From Verrucomicrobiota bacterium (GTDB lineage: Bacteria; Verrucomicrobiota; Verrucomicrobiia; Opitutales; Opitutaceae), in contig JADKHC010000004.1 of the NCBI GenBank assembly GCA_016721945.1, positions 124,001 through 188,000 on the forward strand: a DNA stretch of 64,000 bases, read 5' to 3'. How positions within the stretch are numbered: position 1 is the stretch's first letter; each line of letters opens with the position of its first letter. The notes beneath the pieces were generated by a model. That model ran no database searches and was not told the origin of the DNA. It was given only the letters and a program-made list of their open reading frames with translations. The translations under genes and the position numbers were made by a program. This document shows, one piece after another, positions 28,110 to 37,090 of the stretch.

Positions 28110-28754
28110 TTAGAAAACAGCGAACACGCTGAGCGTGAATTCGGTCGCTTGCACTTTTTCGGCGCCGTGCAGGTAGCCCTCTTTGACTTCGACCTTGGAG
28201 CCATCGTAACCAGCTTCTACGCCTATGGCGAGGATGCGGTGTTCCCAGACGTGCAGGCCGACTGCAACCACAGGGCCGGGCGTGCCCGAACCGAGCAGAT
28301 CGCCGCCGGAAAACGGATAGGCGACACCCGCTCTTGCGTAGGGTGTGAGCGTGCCGCTTTTGGGGAAATAGTAACGCACATCGGCAAAGACCGGGAAGAT
28401 GTAGCTCGTTTGTTTGTCGTCGTGATTATAATAATGGTGATTCCGATCTCTCACTTCGATGAAGGTACTTGGCCCAAAACCGCCACCGAACGCGAAACCA
28501 CTGGGGGTGGTGGTATAGGCTGAGATCTTGATGCCAACGGGCCAGGTATCGGTGCTTTCAAACCCCATATTTGTCGTCAGCTGGTCAACGACATTTTTTA
28601 CGCCGGAAGCGTAGGTGAGCCCGGCTTCGACAAAGAACTCGTTATTACTGCCGGCGGGCGAGGGGATGATGCCTGGCCTGGCTTGAGAGACGAGCGGCAT
28701 GCTCGTGCAGGCTAGCAATGCAATGAAGGGAAGGATGATCTTGCGGTAGTTCAT
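28110..28754 (-). CDS. outer-membrane beta-barrel protein (opacity-like)
   Basis: A 214-residue exported protein with a signal peptide of about 25 residues ending near VSQARP. Alternating polar/hydrophobic strands suggest an 8-stranded barrel: FFVEAGLTYASG, GIKISAYTTT, ADVRYYFPKSGTLTPYARAGVAYPF. It terminates in a strand ending with Phe (LSVFAVF), the usual barrel assembly signal. No catalytic motif is present. It stands alone with its own terminator. Function is unknown; small barrels of this type are often structural or adhesive. Confidence 0.75.
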   Translation of the reverse strand: MNYRKIILPFIALLACTSMPLVSQARPGIIPSPAGSNNEFFVEAGLTYASGVKNVVDQLTTNMGFESTDTWPVGIKISAYTTTPSGFAFGGGFGPSTFIEVRDRNHHYYNHDDKQTSYIFPVFADVRYYFPKSGTLTPYARAGVAYPFSGGDLLGSGTPGPVVAVGLHVWEHRILAIGVEAGYDGSKVEVKEGYLHGAEKVQATEFTLSVFAVF

Positions 28755-28925
28755 GGGAGAGTTCGGTTTTCTTGATGCGGGAGACTGGTTGTGTTTTTAG
28801 GCATCCAGCCGGGCTGCTGTAAAACGCAGTTCCGCACGGAGTGAATGGTGAATGAACGGCTCATCGTCGCGAGGCAATTTTACTGAGGCGTTCCCTTGCG
28901 GCGATGTGCTCGGCGCATGCCAACC

Positions 28926-28952
28926 AGCCCGATTGGGACATCGGGCTCCACC
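28926..28952 (-). repeat. half REP unit
   Basis: AGCCCGATTGGGACATCGGG followed by CTCCACC is one half of the REP doublet, with no second half. It lies between the omp gene and MITE-like copy 2. Confidence 0.75.
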
Positions 28953-28980
28953 TTTACTGTGTCGTTCCGGTTTTGCTGTG

Positions 28981-29170
28981 CTTAAGCAATGGAGCCACAG
29001 ATGAACGCCGATGAACACAGATTCCCTGCGGATTATTTAACGCCGGGAGGTGAATCCCTTTTTAACCAGATAGTGAGCGATCAGAGGCTGAACGTCCGAC
29101 GTTCTTAAATTCCCAATCTGTGTTCATCGGCGATCATCTGTGGCTTCTTACTGCTTAGTTCCGGTTTAGT
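28981..29170 (-). repeat. MITE-like element copy 2
   Basis: Inverted ends GGAGCCACAGATGAACGCCG and CGGCGATCATCTGTGGCTTC; the interior is diverged from copies 1 and 3 but keeps GAGCGATCAGA. It lies about 95 bp downstream of the terminator of the structured RNA. Confidence 0.75.
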
Positions 29171-29263
29171 AATTCGCGCACATCCGTGGAATACACGGTT
29201 TCAGTCGTGATTTTAGTTCAACGGTGTGGTTACGGCGCTTGTACGCCCGCCTCGCGCCATTAG

Positions 29264-29301
29264 AAAACAATAAGGCCCGCAGAACCGAAGTCCTGCGGGC
29301 C
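29264..29301 (-). terminator. strong intrinsic terminator with UUCG loop
   Basis: On the minus strand GGCCCGCAGGAC, loop TTCG, GTTCTGCGGGCC forms 12 uninterrupted pairs (one G-U), followed by TTATTGTTTT. It marks the 3' end of the transcript annotated to its right. Confidence 0.85.
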
Positions 29302-30155
29302 AAATTGGGGGTTGGAGCTCGCCACGCTCTCTTTCCCGTGTACTTGCGTTGGGCGCCTCGCTTTCGCGGGCCGCAAGTTCCCCGACGCCACTCTTCGCGG
29401 CATGCGAAGGTTTCGGTCTCATGGCGGGACCGCAACGGCCGTTTCCGGCTGCTGTTTATCGAGTGAGGCCTCTATGCCCGGTTCGGAGACTCTCTGCCGA
29501 GAGCCGCGCGCCGGACAGGGTGCTGACACGCCTGCAATGGTTACTTTCGCGTCGGCACCGGTTCCACGAGGACGGCTAACAGCTTTTGGCTGTACGTTGG
29601 CCTCGCGGGACGGGTCTGACCTCTTACCTCTCAGGCTGCTTTTGTGTGTTGCAGTTGGGTGACGCGTTTTTGCGCGCCGCCCCAATCAGGAACGTTTACG
29701 AGCTTTGCCAGACTCGCTCGCTCCCCACGACAAGGTTTCCTTTACGCGCCCGGTCCTGCGAAAGACCTGGGCCTTTTGGCGGGGTGGACCCGCCGGGAAA
29801 CGCCATCGCGTGCTGGTACTACCGTAGCAGCCAAAACCCTCTGGGTAACGGTATCAGTACGGAGATCGAAACGGTCCCCGTACCTGACTCAGCTTGCGCG
29901 CGGTTTCTAACTTCACGGCTCGCTGCTCAGCTCCTGATTCGTGTGATAACTGGTGCGGGCACGACCCCGACCAGAGGAGCTGGTGATATATGCCTGAACG
30001 CGGCGATCGCTCGCCTGCGGAGGAGAAGGCCGAACCAGCTTCGACCTTCTTTTCCCCGGTTGCCCGGGATTATCCCAGTCGTGCTTTCGGCGGATTTTTC
30101 AGGACCGCTGCGCTGCGACTGTTCTATCAAGGAACGAGTAAGAAGGTGCGGCATT
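29264..30155 (-). ncRNA. putative large structured noncoding RNA (~0.9 kb)
   Basis: No credible protein is encoded here on either strand, yet the minus strand folds into closely spaced hairpins, many with stable tetraloops. Examples by position: 30055-30068 (CCCGG-GCAA-CCGGG), 30025-30049 (GAAGGTCGAA/TTCGGCCTTC, 10 bp), 30002-30015 (GGCGA-GCGA-TCGCC), 29928-29982 (CAGCTCCT/AGGAGCTG), 29778-29794, 29748-29772, 29519-29559 (GGTGC and GACGC arms), 29490-29503 (CTCTC-GGCA-GAGAG), 29438-29449 (GCCG-GAAA-CGGC) and 29342-29378 (ACTTGCG/CGCAAGT around CGC-GAAA-GCG). It ends in an excellent terminator. I could not match it to rRNA, RNase P RNA, tmRNA, 6S RNA, SRP RNA or a group II intron. The 5' end is a guess and no convincing promoter was found. 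Confidence 0.65.
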
Positions 30156-30189
30156 TTGAGCGAAAAATAAAGGATTTCTTCCTCACAAC

Positions 30190-30239
30190 TTGTTCACCAG
30201 CAATGCGAAGTGAGTAACTTGTCGGCAGCTGGTGAATAA
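30190..30239. promoter_or_regulatory. 12 bp inverted repeat upstream of the structured RNA
   Basis: TTGTTCACCAGC at 30190-30201 and GCTGGTGAATAA at 30228-30239 are inverted copies with one mismatch. Their outer halves resemble, imperfectly, DnaA boxes (TTATNCACA). The position just upstream of the presumed RNA start suggests a protein-binding site; this is inference. Confidence 0.35.
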
Positions 30240-30331
30240 CTTTGGCTTGAAGCGGAAGCGCCGAACCAACGGCGTCCGCCAGAATGCGGCCTGTATCCAG
30301 AAAAAGGATTTGCCGGAACGATGAAGTAAAG

Positions 30332-30471
30332 GGTGGAGCCCGTTGTCTCTAACGGGCAGGTATGGGAACGACTCTGATCAAGCCCGTTGGGACATCGGGC
30401 TCCACCTCTGCGTACCGCTCCAGAGACCGGCGCTGTCTCCGGTTTTTCAATACGCTGCCGTTTTCGGCTCA
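30332..30471 (-). repeat. REP doublet copy 5, at the 3' end of the Sel1-repeat gene
   Basis: Core 30332-30406, GGTGGAGCCCGTTGTCTCTA to GACATCGGGCTCCACC. The flank with GCGTACCGCTCCAGAGACCG and an ACCGG..CCGGT hairpin runs to the stop codon of the gene ending at 30469. Confidence 0.85.
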
Positions 30472-33267
30472 GGATGAACGCGCGCGAGCTGCTTCCTCGG
30501 AAGCGGTTTCGTTGCCCTTGTTGAGGCGGTGCTCAAGTTTTTCGCGCAGTGCCTTGGCCTTTTCGAGGCCACCGACTTCGGCTTGCGTCGCGAGGCGGAT
30601 GGCATCCTCGATCGACGGAGCGCCGGGGATTTTGTTGAACGCAGCAGCTGCCAAAAAATAGAGCGCTTCGCTGTGGTTGTGGGAGGCGGCGTCACGGATG
30701 AGCTTCAGCGCCTTGGCTCGGTCGTTCTCCACATGCTTTCCTTCGAAATAGAGCTGGCCGAGATAAAAACAGGCGTTGGCGGAGTATTGCGATGCCTGCT
30801 CGAAGTTGGCGACGCCTTCCTGAGTTTTGCCCTCGGCAAGCTGTTGCATGCCCAGTCGACAAAGCGCATCGCCGTTATTGTTCTCCAGAGCGCTTTCGTA
30901 ATATTTTTTGGCCTTTGATTTGTTTATCTTCACGCCGAGCCCGTTTTCGTAGCATCGGCTGAGACGTTCATAGGCAAAACCTACTTGGCTGTAATTACCG
31001 TTTTCTTCGAGCAGCCTGAGTAGCTTGATCGCGGAGGTGTATTCTTTCTTTTGCAGCATGATGTCTACGATCATGGTCAGGGCGTTCATGTCACCGGACT
31101 TAACCAGGCGATCGAGCCAAAACATCGCGCGGTCAAAGTCCACTGCACCGGTTTTTCCCGTGACATAAAGATCGATCAGGCAGCGCAACGAGGGGATGTG
31201 TCCTTCGAGGGCGGCCAGGCGGTAATGGTATGCAGCTTCCGAATACGTGATAGGCACGCCTTGGCCGTGTTCGTGGATCTTGCCGAGGGTAAAGTGCATC
31301 TCGGGCATGCCCCATTCGGCTGCTTGCTCAAGGTAGCGGTAAGCTTTCCGCAGGTCCTGATCGGCAAGACGACCGTTAATATAAATGAATGCAAGATTGC
31401 GGGCGGCCAGGGCGAATTCCTGCCGGGTGGCGGCCTCGTAATATTCAAACATCTTAGCTTTATCCCGTTGGGCGTTTTCGTTGCGACTATCCAGGGCGCG
31501 TTGTTCGTAGAGGACGCCGAGATTGTTGTTGGCCTGAAGATTGTCGGGATTGATTTCGAGACTGCGGATATAGAGGCGCTCAACTTCTACATTGAAGTCA
31601 CCGTCGGGCGTTTTATCAGGCAACAGGCTAGCGTAATTCGCCATGGCGGCGGCATTGCCTGCCTCGCTGCCTTTTTTGAAGCACTCAAGGGCACTTTTCT
31701 TACCTTCCCATGCGTTTTCTCCGAAGGCCCCGGGAACGCCTTGATGCAGACTGCCGAGCACGCCCCATGCACCGCCATGACCTGCGGCGGCGGCTTTCTT
31801 CAACCAGCGAATAGCGACATCGATATCGCGTTTATTGTCCCAACCGGCAAGATAGCGTTCGCCCATGAAATACTGGGCCTGTGGGTCCTTTTTGCTCTTG
31901 GCCCAGGTTTCGATCAGTTTGAGCCGTTGCTCCCAAGTGACGATGGCGGTCGGACATTGGCCGATGGTGCCGAGGTAGCAAATGAAGTCGTCGTCTTTGA
32001 ATTTTTTGAAAAGGGCGTTGGCCTTTTCAGGATCTTTGGACGTGCCGAGTCCGTTGAAGTGACAGATGGCAAGATTAGCTACCCCTAGAAAGTGTTTCGG
32101 CTTTTTGCCTTCACCGGTACGACTGAACCAGCTGAAGGCTTTTTCGAGATCGGGTTTGCCCAGGGAGTTATCGGAGTAGAGGAGCGCGAGTTTGAGCATG
32201 GCCCAGACGTTTCCGCTCTCGGCGGAGAGTTCGTACCATTTTACCGCTTCCGCTGGGTTATAGTCTTTGGAGGATTTGTCGGTGAAGACATTAGCGATTT
32301 CAAATTGAGTGGTGGTCTGGAATTTTTCGCCGGCTTCGGTGAGGGAGTCTTCCATGTCGCCCATGGCAAAATCGTCCACGACTTTTAGGGTGACGTAATT
32401 GTGGATCATGCGAACGCCGGAGCGGACGGTGAGCTTGCGGCTGACGTCGAGCATTTCGTTCGCCTTGGACATATTCCGGGGTGTGCCTTGGCCGAAGGCA
32501 TAGTTCAGTGCGGCTTGAACCGCCGCAGGATAAATGCCGGAACGGCCGTCGACGCCAGCGTTGGCGGCCTCGACGAAATGAGACTGGGCCAACTCCTTTT
32601 TTTTATCGGTGGAGGCGATCAGGCCGAGCAGATAATGGGAGGACGCTTTACAGTCGCCGATCGGATCGCGGTCAAGTTCGCCTGCGACATCGGCCTTGTT
32701 TTTGGCCTGTTTGGCCATTGCATCGAGGTATTCGGGAGGTGGTGTTGGGCGGGAATAGTCCGCTTTTTCGTCGAGCGCGGCAGTTAACCACTCAGCGGTT
32801 TTAACCCGGTCTTTGCGTACGCCGGTGCCGGAGTAGAAGCATTGGCCGAGGCTGACTTTGGCAAAGGCGTTGCCGCGTTCTGCAGCGAGGCGGTAGTAGT
32901 TGGCGGCTTTGCGTTGATCCTTGGTGAAACCGTACTGGCCGGCCATCAGGCACTCGGCGAGGAGGGTTTGGGCGTGCGGGTATTCTAAGTCGGCGGCGGT
33001 TTGCAACAACTCGCGTCCTTTGACGAGATCGGTGCTATTCTTGTCTTCAAGCAGGATGAGAGCCTGCCAAAATTTTTCCGCGCCAAGATCCGATTTCGAC
33101 GGCGCGGCCACGAGCTCGGCTGCGTCCTCGGCCGTTTCCGCCGCAGTTTTGGCGGTGGTTTTAGGTTTCTCAGCCTTGGGCGGTTTTGTCGTATCGGCGC
33201 TGGCTGAAAAGGACGTTGAGCTCAGGACGAGCAGTGTCGTGAGAAAGGCGAACAGTCGATGAAGCAT
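30469..33267 (-). CDS. exported Sel1/TPR-repeat protein
   Basis: A 932-residue protein with a signal peptide (about 1-24, ending SFSASA), a Lys/Pro/Thr-rich spacer, and at least a dozen Sel1-like repeats of roughly 36 residues from about residue 80 to the C-terminus. Typical units contain AANYYRLAAERGNAFAKVSL, AVKWYELSAESGNVWAMLKL and KAYRYLEQAAEWGMPEMHFT. Sel1 proteins are periplasmic or surface adaptors that bind other proteins and peptidoglycan-related complexes. It is 29 bp downstream of the tail-specific protease gene on the same strand, so co-transcription and a shared envelope role are likely. Confidence 0.85.
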   Translation of the reverse strand: MLHRLFAFLTTLLVLSSTSFSASADTTKPPKAEKPKTTAKTAAETAEDAAELVAAPSKSDLGAEKFWQALILLEDKNSTDLVKGRELLQTAADLEYPHAQTLLAECLMAGQYGFTKDQRKAANYYRLAAERGNAFAKVSLGQCFYSGTGVRKDRVKTAEWLTAALDEKADYSRPTPPPEYLDAMAKQAKNKADVAGELDRDPIGDCKASSHYLLGLIASTDKKKELAQSHFVEAANAGVDGRSGIYPAAVQAALNYAFGQGTPRNMSKANEMLDVSRKLTVRSGVRMIHNYVTLKVVDDFAMGDMEDSLTEAGEKFQTTTQFEIANVFTDKSSKDYNPAEAVKWYELSAESGNVWAMLKLALLYSDNSLGKPDLEKAFSWFSRTGEGKKPKHFLGVANLAICHFNGLGTSKDPEKANALFKKFKDDDFICYLGTIGQCPTAIVTWEQRLKLIETWAKSKKDPQAQYFMGERYLAGWDNKRDIDVAIRWLKKAAAAGHGGAWGVLGSLHQGVPGAFGENAWEGKKSALECFKKGSEAGNAAAMANYASLLPDKTPDGDFNVEVERLYIRSLEINPDNLQANNNLGVLYEQRALDSRNENAQRDKAKMFEYYEAATRQEFALAARNLAFIYINGRLADQDLRKAYRYLEQAAEWGMPEMHFTLGKIHEHGQGVPITYSEAAYHYRLAALEGHIPSLRCLIDLYVTGKTGAVDFDRAMFWLDRLVKSGDMNALTMIVDIMLQKKEYTSAIKLLRLLEENGNYSQVGFAYERLSRCYENGLGVKINKSKAKKYYESALENNNGDALCRLGMQQLAEGKTQEGVANFEQASQYSANACFYLGQLYFEGKHVENDRAKALKLIRDAASHNHSEALYFLAAAAFNKIPGAPSIEDAIRLATQAEVGGLEKAKALREKLEHRLNKGNETASEEAARARSS

Positions 33268-33296
33268 GGAAGAACTGGTTGGAAAGACGGGTGTGT

Positions 33297-35789
33297 TTAT
33301 GGGCGAGCGTCAGCTTGCGGAGGAGCGAACGTATCGGCCCAAAAAGCAGTGAGGCGCAGGCCTTCGCGGAGTTGCACGTCGAGGGCGGGGCGGTGGCGGC
33401 GGAGTTCGTCGTCGATTTCCACCATGCGAAGCAGCATGGCCTCGAATCCTTTGCGGATGGTGACTGGGTCGGCTTTATGGTTGTCGCCTAAGTCGAAGCA
33501 TTTCAGAACCTGCGATTCGGTATGCTCCTCGAGCAGGCTGAGCAACTGGAGCGCGTGGTGAATCTGCGCAGGCGTGACCGAATGATCGCAACCAGCTGAA
33601 AACGCTGTGGCCAGCGGTTCACTGTCGCCGAGGAAGCGGTGATATGCGATTTGGTCCAGCCAGAAGCGTCGCAAGGCACCGACTTCTGTTTTGATAATGA
33701 AAGCGCCGTGTTCGAGGTGATTGAGGCCAGGGCTGCCACTGGTGGTGGTCAGCGTCGTCAGACGGGCGCGGTGCGCTGCGATCGCGGTCTGCACCGAGGC
33801 GATTTCAATTGTTTCGGTTGCGAAGACGAGGTCGCGCCCGAGTTTGCGCCGCTCGGTTCGCAGGGTGGAGAGTTTCGCCTCGGCATCGACGTGTTCGGCG
33901 AGGCGTTCTTCCTGCTGCAAACTGCGTTCCTTTTTCGCGGTGAGGCGATCAAAGAGTTCTTGTTCGCGCAGCCAGAGCGACCATTCGGGAAGTTTTTGGA
34001 TATTCTCTTCGCTAAACTGGCGGAGCTGACCGAGTAGTGGCGTTGTAATTGTGTTCTGAATACCGGCTGTCGGTACAGCTGAAGCCGGGGCGATTAACGA
34101 GTCAGCTGGCAGCGCGTGGGGCAAAGCTTCCTCGCGCTTGAAATCCGGGTTTTTGCCCTGAGGCAGTGCGATGTCAGCCGCGATGCCATTGCGCTGCACG
34201 GCTTGGCCGTCGGGTTGATAGAAGCGTTCGTGGGTCAGGCGAAGGGTTCCCCATGTAGCGGCATCCTCGGGTTGGCTGCGCTTGGTTTTGGCGAGTTCGA
34301 TGTAGTTTTGAACCGAGCCTTTGCCGAAAGTGAAAGGGCTGCCGACGATAAGCGCCCGATGGTGAAACTTCATGGCTCCGGCGAAGATTTCCGAAGCCGA
34401 AGCGCTGTGTGCTGACGTGAGGATGACGAGGGGCCCTGAATAAAGGTCGGCCGATTCCGTCGCGAAATGCTCCACGCGCTTACCGTCGAGTCCACGGGTG
34501 AGCATAACCAGTCCTTTAGGGATAAAAAGCCCGCTGAGCGCGAGTGCTTCCGTGAGAGCGCCGCCGCCGTTGCTGCGAAGATCGAGCACGACACCATCGA
34601 TGCTCGTCTTGCGCATTTGGTTGAGCAACTCGGTGACATCTTTGGTCGCGCTGGAGGAGCCGGAGCCGTCGTTTGAAGCGTAAAACATGGGCAGGTCGAT
34701 CCAGCCGATACGCCTAATTTTACCGTCGGCAGCCGGGACTTGACTGATCGCACCACGGGCGCGGTCGGAAATGGAGACCACGGCAGCGCGTTCAAGCAGG
34801 CATTCATGCTGCTGTTCTTCGCCCGCATGGCGGTAGGCGATTTTTAGTTTCGTGCCAGACTTGCCGCGAATTGAGCTCACGATCTCGCGCAGGCGTCGGC
34901 CTTTCACCGGTGTTAACGCAGCGCCGTCGTCGCCGTAGGCTTCGATGATATCGCCAGGACGCAGGGCGGTAGTGAGATCGGCAGGGCCGCCTGGGTGGAT
35001 GGCGGAAATCATGCAGAGACCGTTTTCCTTTTTCAACTCAAGGCCGATGCCGCCGACGGTTCCCAGCATTTCCAGTGCAAACTCCCGGGTGGAATCGGCG
35101 GAAAAATATCCACTGTGCGCATCGAAGGTCTGAAGCAGGCCGTCGAAAAAACTTTCGCGGACCGCGAGAGAATCCATCGTTTTGATGCGGCGAATCAATT
35201 TGGCATAACGTTTTGCCACCGTGGCTCTGGCTTCAGGTTCGGTTCGACCGTTGACGATTTCGGTGAGCACTTCGTCCTTCAGTTTGCGTTCCCAGCGCAG
35301 ATCGGCCTCGGCGACAGTTGCCGCTGGCTTAGGCGCATCCTCTGGTGTGTAAGTTTCCACTTGGTCGAAGCTGAAACTGACGGCGAGGCGCCGGTCGATC
35401 CAGGCGGTGCGTTCTTTTATACGTTGGGAAAGCAGGTCGAAAATTTCGAAAGCGGGCTGAAGGTCTCCCTTGAGCAGGTAAACGGAGCGGAGCGTACGCC
35501 CGAAACGCATGTGAACGAATTCGACGTCATCTTTGAGCAGGAAATCTGAGTTTGGATCCAATTTCGCGATGAACCCGGTGAGGATTTCGCGGTTGTCGAT
35601 TTCACGGAACAGGCGTCCTGATTCGTGGTAGTTTTGCACGAGATCGACGACTAGGCGCGCCTCGCGTTCTAGCTGGCGTTTCTCGCTTGAGCTCAGTGAT
35701 TGGGCGATAGATGGCGGTTGTTGTCCGGCCACGGTGAGCGTGGCAAAGACAAAAAAGCACAATGCTGGAACGATGCGCAGTTTCCCCAT
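33297..35789 (-). CDS. prc: tail-specific (C-terminal processing) protease, S41 family
   Basis: An exported protease of 830 residues from the ATG at 35789. Signal peptide about 1-23, N-terminal helical region, PDZ domain with GGIGLELKKENG and HPGGPADLTTALRPGD, then the S41 catalytic domain. DLRSNGGGALTEAL, the nucleophile Ser in HSASASEIFAGAM, and the base Lys in FGKGSVQ are visible. A long C-terminal extension with coiled-coil character matches Prc/Tsp proteins of Gram-negatives, which degrade or trim periplasmic proteins from the C-terminus. A TTG-started frame reaches 35840, but those 17 residues precede the signal peptide. It lies between the epimerase and Sel1 genes on the same strand. 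Confidence 0.88.
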   Translation of the reverse strand: MGKLRIVPALCFFVFATLTVAGQQPPSIAQSLSSSEKRQLEREARLVVDLVQNYHESGRLFREIDNREILTGFIAKLDPNSDFLLKDDVEFVHMRFGRTLRSVYLLKGDLQPAFEIFDLLSQRIKERTAWIDRRLAVSFSFDQVETYTPEDAPKPAATVAEADLRWERKLKDEVLTEIVNGRTEPEARATVAKRYAKLIRRIKTMDSLAVRESFFDGLLQTFDAHSGYFSADSTREFALEMLGTVGGIGLELKKENGLCMISAIHPGGPADLTTALRPGDIIEAYGDDGAALTPVKGRRLREIVSSIRGKSGTKLKIAYRHAGEEQQHECLLERAAVVSISDRARGAISQVPAADGKIRRIGWIDLPMFYASNDGSGSSSATKDVTELLNQMRKTSIDGVVLDLRSNGGGALTEALALSGLFIPKGLVMLTRGLDGKRVEHFATESADLYSGPLVILTSAHSASASEIFAGAMKFHHRALIVGSPFTFGKGSVQNYIELAKTKRSQPEDAATWGTLRLTHERFYQPDGQAVQRNGIAADIALPQGKNPDFKREEALPHALPADSLIAPASAVPTAGIQNTITTPLLGQLRQFSEENIQKLPEWSLWLREQELFDRLTAKKERSLQQEERLAEHVDAEAKLSTLRTERRKLGRDLVFATETIEIASVQTAIAAHRARLTTLTTTSGSPGLNHLEHGAFIIKTEVGALRRFWLDQIAYHRFLGDSEPLATAFSAGCDHSVTPAQIHHALQLLSLLEEHTESQVLKCFDLGDNHKADPVTIRKGFEAMLLRMVEIDDELRRHRPALDVQLREGLRLTAFWADTFAPPQADARP

Positions 35790-35836
35790 GCGGATAAATT
35801 TGTAGGCGCGAGCCTGACTGTGGAAGCGATGCCTCG

Positions 35837-36856
35837 TCAACCGAAGTCGCGCAATGCTTGCTGAAGGCCACGGTCGTAGGCGGCGAGCAGCTTGTCCCAG
35901 TTGGCGTTGGCCGCATCGTCGATTTGGCGGCGGCGTTCGTCGGCGTCGAACCAGGCAATCGTCCTAGCAATGCCGTCGCGGAAGCGCGTCGTCGCCTGAA
36001 AATCAGGGACGAAGCTGCGGATTTTCGAGTTGTCGAAAATAGCGGTGTAGGATTTGTCGCCGAGCAGCGTCCCCAGCGTTTCGGGCAGGCATGTCGTGAT
36101 AAAGTCGGAGGCGATATGGACGAGCTTGGGTTGCGCGACGCCGGCGGCTTGGGCTGTCGCGAGATAAAATTCGTTCCATGTCAACGCCTCGTCGGAGGTG
36201 ATTTGAAAGGCCTCGCCGATAGCGCGTTCCTGGCCCAGGAGCCCAACCAATCCCTTGGCGAAATCGCTGTTGTGTGTGATTGTCCAGAGCGTGAGACCGT
36301 CGCCGGGTACGATGACGGGCACGCCGCGGCGCATGCGGTCGACGACGGTGAAACTTTTCGCCCAGCTGTTCACCGCGAGTGGCACGATGGTATCTCCGTA
36401 GGTGAGCGACGGGCGGACGATCACGGCTGGAAACGCCTCGTCGCGAAGTGCACTCAGCAGACGTTCTTCGCAGGCGATCTTGTCGCGCGAGTATTGCCAG
36501 AATGGATTCACCAGCGGCGTGGATTCTGTGATGGGTGATTTTGTCGCGGGCTTTTGATACGCACTGGCTGAGCTCAGAAAAATGTACTGGCCAACTTTAC
36601 CGCGAAAAAGGGCGATGCGGCGATCGATGTCCTCGGTGTTAAAGGCGATGAAGTCCACGACGACATCCCAGTGGCGTTTCCCAAGGGCTGCCTCGGCTGA
36701 TGCGCGGTCGGAGATGTCGGCGGTGAGCTGTTCTGTACCCGGTAAACCCACGCGCTTGGAGCGGTTAAGCAGGGTAACATTATAACCGCGCGAAAGAGCT
36801 AATTGCGTGCAGGCCGTGCTGATGTTTCCCGTGCCACCGATAAAGAGAAGGTTCAT
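35837..36856 (-). CDS. NAD-dependent epimerase/dehydratase family protein
   Basis: A 339-residue extended SDR. The Rossmann glycine motif FIGGTGNIS opens the protein, consistent with the ATG at 36856. Further features are DVVVDFIAFNTEDI, FLSSASAYQKP (an active-site-like Ser-Tyr region without a clean YxxxK) and VIVRPSLTYGDTIVP. The lack of the canonical YxxxK suggests an atypical or binding-only member, similar to plastid CSP41-type and isoflavone-reductase-like proteins. The substrate is unknown. It is the first gene of the minus-strand group leading to prc. Confidence 0.75.
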   Translation of the reverse strand: MNLLFIGGTGNISTACTQLALSRGYNVTLLNRSKRVGLPGTEQLTADISDRASAEAALGKRHWDVVVDFIAFNTEDIDRRIALFRGKVGQYIFLSSASAYQKPATKSPITESTPLVNPFWQYSRDKIACEERLLSALRDEAFPAVIVRPSLTYGDTIVPLAVNSWAKSFTVVDRMRRGVPVIVPGDGLTLWTITHNSDFAKGLVGLLGQERAIGEAFQITSDEALTWNEFYLATAQAAGVAQPKLVHIASDFITTCLPETLGTLLGDKSYTAIFDNSKIRSFVPDFQATTRFRDGIARTIAWFDADERRRQIDDAANANWDKLLAAYDRGLQQALRDFG

Positions 36857-36879
36857 ACGAATAAGAGGTGTTTTAATAT

Positions 36880-36993
36880 GGAACTCAGGAACTCTGGAAA
36901 AAGACCAGCTAGGTTTCAGTAGAATCAACCGAATGTCTGATACGCCAAGTTCCTCAAAACCACTTCCTCCGTTCCTGAGTTCCAGTGTTCCAG
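36880..36993. repeat. inverted repeat with CTGGAACTCAGGAA ends
   Basis: ATGGAACTCAGGAACTCTGG on the left is inverted relative to TTCCTGAGTTCCAGTGTTCC on the right, about 70 bp apart, between the divergent epimerase and hrpB genes. A fragment (GGAACTCAGGAA) recurs near 48914. Promoters for both genes should lie in this region, but none stands out. Confidence 0.6.
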
Positions 36994-37090
36994 ATTAGTT
37001 GCGCATTCTTGCTTGGAATTTCCGTTCTTCGCATGTGGTCAAAAACGCCAAGCTTGCCTCCTGAAAACAGACAACAAACCTGACGCATTC

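Noticed and set aside
29264..30155. Identity of the RNA as RNase P RNA, tmRNA, an rRNA fragment or a group II intron
   Set aside because: No GAGGAAAGTCC core, no tRNA-like CCA end, no recognisable rRNA blocks and no domain V hairpin with a flanking reverse transcriptase.
29586..30170. 194-codon plus-strand ORF across the structured region
   Set aside because: It has a TTG start, Cys/Arg/Pro-rich composition and no domain, and is antisense to the hairpin-rich RNA. Other short frames here overlap one another in the same way.
30190..30239. Replication origin based on DnaA-box-like TTATTCACC
   Set aside because: Only two imperfect boxes, no AT-rich unwinding region, and no dnaA/dnaN nearby.
31051..32088. 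345-codon plus-strand ORF
   Set aside because: Antisense to the Sel1-repeat gene; no signal or domain of its own.
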